DNA from: Pseudomonas sp. MH9.2
Lineage (GTDB): Bacteria; Pseudomonadota; Gammaproteobacteria; Pseudomonadales; Pseudomonadaceae
Direction of reading: 5' to 3'
Assembly: GCF_034353875.1 (NCBI RefSeq)
Contig: NZ_CP133784.1
Span: 4,740,501 to 4,804,500, forward strand
Length of the DNA stretch: 64,000 nucleotides
Positions 57,539 through 64,000 of this stretch are shown here, piece by piece. A program made the translations under genes and the position numbers. Position 1 is the first letter of the stretch. Every line of letters starts with the position of its first letter. The notes below the pieces were generated by a model, which was not told where the DNA came from, did not search any database, and worked only from the letters and a program-made list of their open reading frames with translations.

Positions 57539-58264
57539 ATGAAAAAGGTAGTGATCACCGGTGCCGCTAATGGCATTGGCAAAGCGACGGTCAAGGCATG
57601 CATTACCGAAGGTTTCTACGTGATTGCCGCAGACAAGGACCGGGGCGGGCTTGAGTGCCTGGCCGCGGAAGTCGGGTGTGAGCAGCTGGAGATTCAGTTC
57701 GCGGATTTTTCCAAATTCACCACGATCAAATCGTTCATTCCTGGTTTGTATAAGAAGCACACGTCGCTGTACGCGCTGATCAATAACGCGGGGCTGTATC
57801 ACGGCAAAAGTGTTTATCACTATACCGATAGCGAAATCGACGAAATCTGGACTGTCAATCTTAAAGCTCTGGTGTACCTGTCCAAAGACTTTGCAGAAGG
57901 GGAAATGGAATCCAAAGCATTTCGCAGTATCGTCAACATCACTTCGGTGGCGGGAGAGGTCGGCAGTTGTGATGCGTTATACGGTGCTACCAAAGCAGGG
58001 GTGATCGGCTTGACCAAAGCCAACGCCTGGAACTTCGCTCCTTACATCCGGGTGAATGCCGTCTCGCCGGCCCTGGTTCGCGAAACGGCAATTCACGCCA
58101 TGATCCCCGATTACCGACGAGAAGAATACGAGCGCCAAGAGGTGATCAAAGACCCGATCACTCCCGCTGGCGTGGCCGATGTGATCGTTTTTTTGCTGTC
58201 AGAAAAAAGCCGGCACCTGACCGGGAAAATCGTTGCTGTGGATAACGGCGCCTACCCTCGATAG
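57539..58264 (+). CDS. Short-chain dehydrogenase/reductase
   Basis: A 241-residue classical SDR. The cofactor motif is TGAANGIG (7-14), with Asp at the end of strand 2 (AADKD), suggesting NAD(H). NNAG is at 82-85. The catalytic Ser136, Tyr148 and Lys152 appear in NITSVAGE and LYGATKAG. The C-terminus ends with GKIVAVDNGAYPR. It would oxidise or reduce an alcohol/ketone of the cluster product. It starts 10 bases after the sulfotransferase stop. Confidence 0.9.
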   Translation: MKKVVITGAANGIGKATVKACITEGFYVIAADKDRGGLECLAAEVGCEQLEIQFADFSKFTTIKSFIPGLYKKHTSLYALINNAGLYHGKSVYHYTDSEIDEIWTVNLKALVYLSKDFAEGEMESKAFRSIVNITSVAGEVGSCDALYGATKAGVIGLTKANAWNFAPYIRVNAVSPALVRETAIHAMIPDYRREEYERQEVIKDPITPAGVADVIVFLLSEKSRHLTGKIVAVDNGAYPR

Positions 58265-58290
58265 CGAATAAAAAACAACAGGAGACGGCC

Positions 58291-59415
58291 ATGCACAGGA
58301 AAAAATTACTCATCGTCGGGGGTGGCAATTTGTGTCTGCAGATCCTGCAGATTCTGGCCCCGCGTGACACGTTTCACGTTTACGTTGCTAGCCGGAATCT
58401 GGAGAAAACCACGGGGTTGTGCAACCTGATACGTCTCGGTGCATTGCAACTGGGCGTGGTCAGTTCAATCACTCCCATCGAGATGGATCTGTGCGATATC
58501 TCCAGGACGGCCGCATCCATCGCTCAGATCAGGCCCGATATCATCGTCAACTGCGCGACCTTGCAGTCATGGCGAATAATCACCGAGCTGCCCACGCCTT
58601 TTTTCGTTGCCTTGGATCAAGCGCAGTTTGGCCCCTGGCTACCGATGCACCTCGTGCCCGCATACGACTTGATGCGTGCGGTGAAACAGTCCTGTGTCAG
58701 GTCAGTGACCATCAATGCTGCGTTTCCCGATGCGGTCAACGTCGTGCTGGACAAGGTCGGCATGGCACCCGATGTCGGCATAGGCAATGTAGCCAATCTT
58801 GTCCCGGCGATACGTTCAGCGATCGCCAAACTCGACGAGTGCACCGCGGATCAGGTCCAGGTCAAACTCATCGCACAGCATTACTTTAGTCATTACGTGC
58901 CCCGCGGTGGTTTGCCGAGTGAGGCCAACTACACGTTGTCCTACCGCATCAAGGGTGTCGACCAGACGGGGAAATTCCAGGATGCCGAGATTTTCCGGTG
59001 TGTCCGTACGGACTTTCGGCGCTTGGGAGGGGTAGCGGGACAGTTTCTGACAGCAGCCTCGGCGGTCACGGTAATCAGCAATATTCTCTCCACTGACGAA
59101 GTGGAAGCACACGCGCCCGGCCCAAACGGCCTGCCGGGTGGTTATCCAGTGAGAATTGGCCTGGGTCGGGTGCAGCTTTCACTGCCCCGCGGTGTTTCCC
59201 GGGCTGACGCCATTGAGATCAACCGAAGCTGTCAACGCCAAGACGGTATCGAATCGATAAAAGCCGACGCCAGTGTGACGTTCGAGTCGGAACAGATGGC
59301 CGTTATGGAGACGCTGCTGGGCTTCTCCATGCCCAAAATGGAACTTCACGATGCACGCCAGTGGTCCGTCGAGCTGGCACACAAATACAAAGCCTACGCT
59401 GATAGAGCCTGGTAA
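58291..59415 (+). CDS. Saccharopine dehydrogenase-like NAD(P)-binding protein
   Basis: A 374-residue protein. A Rossmann motif LLIVGGGNLCLQILQIL opens the chain. PDIIVNCATLQSW and the domain after residue ~120 resemble the saccharopine dehydrogenase group. No specific substrate motif is recognised. It could reduce an imine to form a secondary amine, which would suit a methylated amine product (inference). It is preceded by AGGAG and lies 26 bases after the SDR gene. Confidence 0.65.
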   Translation: MHRKKLLIVGGGNLCLQILQILAPRDTFHVYVASRNLEKTTGLCNLIRLGALQLGVVSSITPIEMDLCDISRTAASIAQIRPDIIVNCATLQSWRIITELPTPFFVALDQAQFGPWLPMHLVPAYDLMRAVKQSCVRSVTINAAFPDAVNVVLDKVGMAPDVGIGNVANLVPAIRSAIAKLDECTADQVQVKLIAQHYFSHYVPRGGLPSEANYTLSYRIKGVDQTGKFQDAEIFRCVRTDFRRLGGVAGQFLTAASAVTVISNILSTDEVEAHAPGPNGLPGGYPVRIGLGRVQLSLPRGVSRADAIEINRSCQRQDGIESIKADASVTFESEQMAVMETLLGFSMPKMELHDARQWSVELAHKYKAYADRAW

Positions 59416-59441
59416 CCGCCCCCCTTGAAAGGAATCAAGCC

Positions 59442-60266
59442 ATGTCCACGTTTACCGTGACAGATGATGATGCTGCCAGCACTAACGCTCCCGACGCCAA
59501 AGCCAAAGCAGGTTCCGGCGCCTATCCCGACGCCGATTATGCTCATCAATACGACGATGACTTTGTCAGTCGCTGGGACGAGTTGATCGATTGGCAAAAG
59601 CGATCCGAAGGTGAGGGCACTTTTTTCATCGATCTGCTGCGCAAGGCGGGTGCTTTCAAGGTGTTGGATGTCTCCACGGGCAGCGGTTTTCACGCGGTGC
59701 AGTTGCGCAAGGCGGGGTTTCATGTGGTGGCCTGTGACGGCAGCCCGACGATGGTCAAGCGCGCTGAAGTCAATTTTCGTCGGCATGGTTTGAGTATTCC
59801 TATTCGCCAATCCGATTGGCTGGAGCTGGACAGCGAGGTCCTGGGTAAATTCGATGCCGTGGTCTGTCTGGGTAGCTCGCTGTGTCACGTGTTCGATGAC
59901 ACGGCGCGACATCAGGTGCTTCAGCGTTTCAGAAGTCTATTGAACCCGGGTGGTTTGCTGATCATTGATCAGCGCAACTTTCAGGCTATACGGGCTGGTA
60001 AGTTCAAGACGTCTGGTCGGTATTACTACTGCGGTAAAACCGCTCATGTGAGCGTCGGCGAGGTGAACGACCATGTTTGCGAGTTCGTGTACACCTTCAG
60101 TGATAGCGCCACTTTCCGGTTGCGGGTTTACCCCATTCTTCCCCAGCAACTGAGCGATGAAATAGCGCAGGCAGCGTTCAGTCAGCCCCGATCCTACGGT
60201 GATTTCAAACCGATTTACGATGCCATGAACAGCGATTTCATTGTTCATACGGCCATCGCGCTGTAA
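59442..60266 (+). CDS. SAM-dependent N-methyltransferase (glycine/sarcosine N-methyltransferase-like)
   Basis: A 274-residue class I methyltransferase. SAM motif I is LDVSTGSG (75-82). Acidic motif II is VACDGSPTMVKRAE (97-109). Later motifs are FDAVVCLGSSLCHVF and LNPGGLLIIDQRNFQAI. The arrangement, with EGTFFIDLLRKAG just before motif I, resembles glycine and sarcosine N-methyltransferases. It likely methylates an amine of the pathway product. The N-terminal ~30 residues are Ala/Asp-rich and probably disordered. Confidence 0.82.
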   Translation: MSTFTVTDDDAASTNAPDAKAKAGSGAYPDADYAHQYDDDFVSRWDELIDWQKRSEGEGTFFIDLLRKAGAFKVLDVSTGSGFHAVQLRKAGFHVVACDGSPTMVKRAEVNFRRHGLSIPIRQSDWLELDSEVLGKFDAVVCLGSSLCHVFDDTARHQVLQRFRSLLNPGGLLIIDQRNFQAIRAGKFKTSGRYYYCGKTAHVSVGEVNDHVCEFVYTFSDSATFRLRVYPILPQQLSDEIAQAAFSQPRSYGDFKPIYDAMNSDFIVHTAIAL

Positions 60267-60313
60267 CAGGCATTCAATCGTCGGCAGAACATCAACTTCG
60301 AGAGGAAAGATCA

Positions 60314-61522
60314 ATGACAACCTACGCGATAGATGCACGGGCTCCGGGCGTCAATGGGGTCGTTCTGGCAATCGTGCTGACAGGTTTTGTCGCCAGCACT
60401 TATGGTTTTGGCGTGTACCTGTTCGCCAGTCTGGTGGTCGATATGCGCCGTGACCTGGGGTTCGGCTATACCGCCGTGGGCCTGATAACCGGGGGCGCGC
60501 AGGTAGGGTTTTTGAGCTTTTCGGTTCTGACCAGCTACCTCGGGAGATTTTTCCAGGGGTGGAAAATAAGCCTCTATTCGACCCTCGTCACAGCCCTGTC
60601 GCTATTGGGTCTGGCCATGAGCAACAACATCTGGTTGTCGGGTGCGTTGTTGATACTGCTCGGCGGCTGTTCAGCATCGGCCTATATCCCGCTGGCAGAG
60701 ATCGTGACCAAAAGCTTCTCGGCCAACAAGCGCGCGCGCGTCATGGGGCTGATTTCCAGTGGCACCAGTTACGGGGTGTTCATTAACGGTTTGCTGGTCA
60801 GCTCACTCACCTTGCAGGGTGGTTGGCGAAATATCTGGCTGACCGCTGGCCTGGTGTCCTTGGGGTTATGCGTCCTGGCTTACTTCTTACTGCGCAACAC
60901 GCCATCACCGGCCATTCCGTCGAGTAAGGAATCGGTTGTCGAGCCGAGCGATCAGGAATGGCTGAGCGGCCCCCTCTATTTGATGTGGCTGGTTGCTTTT
61001 CTCAATGGCCTGACTCTGCTGCCCTTTCAAACCTACCTGGCCCCGTTCATGCGCGAGGAACTCGGCATCTCCGCCTCCACCGCAGGCCTGGTCTGGTCGA
61101 CTATTGGAGCGGTGGGTATGGCGGCCGGCTTTCTGGTGGGCTGGATCGCTGATCGAATCGGCGCTCGTCTGGCGTTGATCCTGTGTTTCACCAGCGCCTG
61201 TGTGGCGAGCCTCTGCGTCTATCACTTCAACAGTGAGGGCTATTTTTATGTTGCCGGCTTTCTTTTTGCCCTGGCGTTCTATCCGGTTTTCGGCCTGGTG
61301 CCTACGTATATCGGCCAGATCGTGGGTGTCAGTCGTCTGACCCAAGCGTTCGGGATCGCCAATGTGCTGATTGGACTAGGCGGGGTGTGCGGCAACTTTC
61401 TGGGTGGGGTTTGCAAAGATGTACTGGGCTCGTTCGCCCCCCTTTACATGTTCATTTCAATATTTCTGTTGGTGCAACTGGTGGTGGTCGCCATGCTGCC
61501 TAACGTGCGCCAAAGCGACTGA
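60314..61522 (+). CDS. MFS transporter (probable product exporter)
   Basis: A 402-residue, 12-helix major facilitator. The first helix is VLAIVLTGFVASTYGFGVYL; a conserved loop follows helix 2 (SYLGRFFQGWKISLYS), and the repeated loop is GWIADRIGARLAL in the second half. Position inside the operon suggests export of the pathway product, possibly self-protection. It could also import a precursor. It starts 47 bases after the methyltransferase. Confidence 0.85.
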   Translation: MTTYAIDARAPGVNGVVLAIVLTGFVASTYGFGVYLFASLVVDMRRDLGFGYTAVGLITGGAQVGFLSFSVLTSYLGRFFQGWKISLYSTLVTALSLLGLAMSNNIWLSGALLILLGGCSASAYIPLAEIVTKSFSANKRARVMGLISSGTSYGVFINGLLVSSLTLQGGWRNIWLTAGLVSLGLCVLAYFLLRNTPSPAIPSSKESVVEPSDQEWLSGPLYLMWLVAFLNGLTLLPFQTYLAPFMREELGISASTAGLVWSTIGAVGMAAGFLVGWIADRIGARLALILCFTSACVASLCVYHFNSEGYFYVAGFLFALAFYPVFGLVPTYIGQIVGVSRLTQAFGIANVLIGLGGVCGNFLGGVCKDVLGSFAPLYMFISIFLLVQLVVVAMLPNVRQSD

Positions 61523-61564
61523 TCCATTACCAATGATTGGCCTCTAAACCAGGGACGGTGCTTC

Positions 61565-62176
61565 ATGAAAACTCAGTGCGTGGGCTCGACTTCGACGTTT
61601 AACTTTTTTTCTTCCACCGTTAGCGAGCCTGACATTACCGACTTCAAACAGGCCTCCGTTGTCGTGTGGTTAACCGGCTTGTCGGCTTCAGGAAAGTCGA
61701 CTATTGCCGGTGCGTTGTACAGCGTGCTGCAGTCCGCCGGTTGCCCCTCTTGCGTTCTCGACGGTGATTCGCTCAGGACCGGTCTGTGCAAAGATTTGGG
61801 ATTTACCCTGGATGACCGCGCTGAGAATATTCGTCGTGTTGCCGAAGTTGCTGCACTCATGGTCAATGCGGGATTAATGGTGATTGTGGCGCTGATCTCA
61901 CCGACCTCGGTCTCACGTCATCACGCTCGCTCGATCATTGGCAATGATCGATTCGTCGAAGTGTTTGTCGATGCGCCCTTGAGCGTGGTCGAGGCGCGGG
62001 ACCCTAAAGGGCTGTATCGCAAAGCCAGGAACGGGCAACTCCGTGACTTCACAGGGATCGACTCCCCTTATGAGGCGCCGGTATGCCCTGAACTGTATAT
62101 ACCGTCTGATTGTGTGACCGTCGAGGAGGCAGTGGATATCATCGTGTCATGGATGTGCACGCGTCTGCGGGGCTGA
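61565..62176 (+). CDS. cysC: Adenylylsulfate kinase (APS kinase)
   Basis: A 203-residue kinase that phosphorylates APS to PAPS. Walker A is GLSASGKST (38-46). [16 protein letters not shown] and [10 protein letters not shown] are the APS-binding family blocks, and [14 protein letters not shown] the lid region. It is a stand-alone copy inside the biosynthetic operon rather than fused to CysN, so it seems dedicated to the operon's sulfotransferase. The ~30-residue N-terminal extension is not family-conserved. Confidence 0.92.
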   Translation: MKTQCVGSTSTFNFFSSTVSEPDITDFKQASVVVWLTGLSASGKSTIAGALYSVLQSAGCPSCVLDGDSLRTGLCKDLGFTLDDRAENIRRVAEVAALMVNAGLMVIVALISPTSVSRHHARSIIGNDRFVEVFVDAPLSVVEARDPKGLYRKARNGQLRDFTGIDSPYEAPVCPELYIPSDCVTVEEAVDIIVSWMCTRLRG

Positions 62177-62276
62177 CCGAACCGTTCGGCATCACATTGG
62201 AACGCCCCGTCTAAAATAATTGGCAAGCCGTTTTTCTCTGTCATTATTGTTTTTTAAACAGTGACAGGAGTTCGCC

Positions 62277-62924
62277 ATGCCTCTTCGTCTTATGAGCATA
62301 CATTCGCTTCGCTTGGTGGGGGGTATGGCGGTGCTGGATTTTTTAAACAGTTGCAATGGCCGCCGACCAGGAACGTCATTGGGCGAAGTTGCCGAAAGCT
62401 TGTTGACCCTGGAGGACGTCATTTATTGGTTTCAGCATGCGAACTTGATCAGTACGGCTGAACGCGACCATCTTCTGGCATTGATCCCGGCTTCGTCTTA
62501 TCAGCAGAACAATGCTTATCAGCAGATGATCGCGTTTCGCGAACAGCTATATGGGTTATTTTTCCCTATTGCCGAGGGGCACCGGATAACTCCCGCAGCC
62601 CTTGATTCCCTTAATAAAGCCTTGGTGGATGCAGCGCCTTACCGTCAATTGGCGTTGGTGGAGGGCGCTACGACATGGGTGTGGTGTCGTAGCCACACGC
62701 TGGAAGAAGTGATAGCAAGCCTGATCGGTCGCTTGGCGGTGCAGGCAGCCTCATTATTAACATCTCCAGAGTTGGCCCGGCTCAAGCTCTGTTCAACCCT
62801 TGCCTGCGACTGGCTGTTTCTCGATACCTCGAAAAATGGTCGTCGACGCTGGTGCCAGATGAGTATCTGCGGCAGTCGAGAGAAGGCGAAAAGGGCTTCG
62901 ACCGCGTATGAGCCTGTTGAGTAG
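62277..62924 (+). CDS. CGNR zinc-finger transcriptional regulator (ABATE domain)
   Basis: A 215-residue regulator. The N-terminal stress-response/ABATE region has LVGGMAVLDFLNSC. The C-terminal finger has Cys172, Cys177, Cys193 and Cys198 in LCSTLACDWLF and WCQMSICGSREKAKR; the name-giving CGNR is CGSR here. It lies 100 bases after cysC with its own good ribosome site (ACAGGAG) and may have its own promoter. It probably controls the cluster. Confidence 0.82.
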   Translation: MPLRLMSIHSLRLVGGMAVLDFLNSCNGRRPGTSLGEVAESLLTLEDVIYWFQHANLISTAERDHLLALIPASSYQQNNAYQQMIAFREQLYGLFFPIAEGHRITPAALDSLNKALVDAAPYRQLALVEGATTWVWCRSHTLEEVIASLIGRLAVQAASLLTSPELARLKLCSTLACDWLFLDTSKNGRRRWCQMSICGSREKAKRASTAYEPVE

Positions 62925-62975
62925 GGCCATGTGGAGTGCTTGGTTTGCCTGTGAGGCGCGTGCAGCGGGTTGAGT

Positions 62976-63482
62976 TCACTCGTTGTATTTAGCCTGGAGC
63001 TGTTTCGCCATTTTCAGGTGCTCCTGCAACGTGATTAATGTCTCTTTGGCGAAGGCAGTGAGTGCTGGCGTCTGCGATGTTCTTACTTCATCTTCAAACA
63101 ACTGGATGATGGCCTCATGCGCCTTCACCTGGTTGCTGACGTAGGCGTTGTCGAACGACGCACCGCGGTACTGAAGAATCATGTTCTTGGTGCGATCCAT
63201 CAGCTCGGTTTCGCGCGCCAACGGTACCTTCAATGCTTTAGCGACGGTGGCCAGTTTCTGGTTGGCGTCGGTGTGGTCCTTAATCATCAGTTGAGCAAAG
63301 TTTTTCACATCCTCGGATTGGCTTTTTTCCAGCGCCAGTTGGCTGGTCTGGATTACTGCCATGCTTTTGGCCGAGGCATGGTCAACAAAGACCGCCGGGT
63401 AAGCCGCATAGGCAGGCGCGCAGGCCATACCGAACAACAGAGCAAAACCGGTCACTCGAAGGATAGAAGAATAGCGCTTCAT
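62976..63482 (-). CDS. DUF4142 exported protein
   Basis: A 168-residue protein with signal peptide ending at GMACAPAYA. The mature helical part has FAQLMIKDHTDANQKLATVA and EDEVRTSQTPALTAFAKETL, typical of DUF4142 (ferritin-like four-helix fold; function unknown, often stress-linked). The start is ATG 63482 (MKRYSSILRV); the longer reading adds no family sequence. It converges with the CGNR gene. Confidence 0.88.
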   Translation of the reverse strand: MKRYSSILRVTGFALLFGMACAPAYAAYPAVFVDHASAKSMAVIQTSQLALEKSQSEDVKNFAQLMIKDHTDANQKLATVAKALKVPLARETELMDRTKNMILQYRGASFDNAYVSNQVKAHEAIIQLFEDEVRTSQTPALTAFAKETLITLQEHLKMAKQLQAKYNE

Positions 63483-63669
63483 GCTTGAGTACCTCAGACG
63501 GATAAACAACAAGGCTCGGTAAGGCTAACCGATCACGCGCTATGAATGCGTGCTGCGGCGAGGTCTTGGCACCTCACAAAGGGTTTGAAGTCATGGACCC
63601 TAAAAGGTTTAACGAATGAGATAAGCAACCGATGAGCGGAGCTGTTCAGTGGTGCTGAAGCGCTTGTTT

Positions 63670-64000
63670 TCAGCGCGCCACATCCTGATGAGCAAACATC
63701 CTCACCGCATCCACGGCATGGCTTGTACCGTCGCTGATTTGCACAATGACCGAGCCGGCCTGATCCGCCAGTTCCACACCTTTGGCTGCGGTGGCCCGTG
63801 TATTGTTCATGCTGTCTATGGCCAACTGGGTTTCGCTCTGGATCACCTGAATCATGTCTGATATTTCTGCGGTGGAGCGACTGGTACGCCCTGCCAGTTG
63901 CCGGACTTCGTCGGCAACCACTGCGAATCCTCGACCCTGATCTCCAGCCCGAGCGGCTTCAATGGCTGCATTGAGGGCCAGCAAATTGGTTTGGTCGGCG
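63670..64000 (-). CDS. Methyl-accepting chemotaxis protein (partial, N-terminus beyond window)
   Basis: Only the last ~109 codons are in the window. They read [20 protein letters not shown], the signalling-hairpin tip, then [20 protein letters not shown] and a helical return strand ending [11 protein letters not shown]. The start, sensor domain and ligand cannot be seen. Confidence 0.9.
   Translation of the reverse strand, partial: ADQTNLLALNAAIEAARAGDQGRGFAVVADEVRQLAGRTSRSTAEISDMIQVIQSETQLAIDSMNNTRATAAKGVELADQAGSVIVQISDGTSHAVDAVRMFAHQDVAR

Noticed and set aside
63670..64000. Short C-terminal end of the truncated chemoreceptor as a possible frameshift
   Set aside because: The frame is continuous, and chemoreceptors vary in the length of the return helix; the rest is outside the window.

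Overview
The window is chromosomal DNA of a Pseudomonas, probably from the P. fluorescens group. The left part reproduces the P. aeruginosa gene order nppA1A2BCD, mltD, gloB, a methyltransferase gene, rnhA and dnaQ. The coding style (GC-rich, tightly overlapping genes) and the families present (large dermonecrotic-toxin-like protein, efe iron operon, FUSC efflux operon, CitMHS/AtuA operon) fit the same genus. No rRNA, tRNA or CRISPR array was recognised.

Layout. 1-7.2 kb: the Npp/Yej peptide ABC importer (minus strand, ATPase cut by the window start). 7.3-12.4 kb: cell wall, glyoxalase and DNA-metabolism genes. 12.6-13.7 kb: a small conserved protein and a flavin reductase. 13.8-19.1 kb: a 1755-residue toxin-like protein ending in a putative zinc-protease domain. 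19.2-21.4 kb: valine-type acyl-CoA catabolism. 21.6-23.7 kb: a single gene fusing EgtB and EgtD, the first enzymes of ergothioneine synthesis. 24.0-26.9 kb: MFS plus HlyD efflux pair. 26.9-29.7 kb: ZntB transporter and a chemoreceptor.

29.8-32.2 kb is the most unusual part. An AT-richer island carries a gene for a full-length eukaryotic-type actin, with a good bacterial ribosome binding site. A perfect 18-bp palindrome and a possible leader ORF lie upstream of it. A 144-bp MITE-like element with imperfect terminal inverted repeats lies further upstream. The decayed 3' part of a lipase-effector-like gene lies directly downstream.

32.2-43.8 kb: aldo/keto reductase; a MarR-regulated FUSC/DUF1656/HlyD/OMF efflux operon; a PL7 alginate lyase; and a CusR/HprR-like two-component system. 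That system is divergent from an operon of an exported protein, a cytochrome b and a Tat-exported molybdenum oxidoreductase. Two TGACA-N4-TGTCA boxes lie between them. 43.8-48.1 kb: an efe ferrous-iron uptake operon with two imelysin proteins and a Fur box. 48.3-52.3 kb: LysR regulator divergent from CitMHS transporter and AtuA-family genes. 52.5-54.5 kb: a Fur-type TonB siderophore receptor.

54.8-62.9 kb is a co-directional nine-gene cluster that looks like an undescribed biosynthetic operon. It holds a HAD phosphatase, a long transaldolase homologue, a sulfotransferase, an SDR, a saccharopine-dehydrogenase-like protein, a glycine-N-methyltransferase-like enzyme, an MFS exporter, an APS kinase and a CGNR-type regulator. 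The APS kinase would supply PAPS to the sulfotransferase, so I infer a sulfated, N-methylated, sugar-phosphate-derived product that is exported. The window ends with a DUF4142 protein and a truncated chemoreceptor gene.
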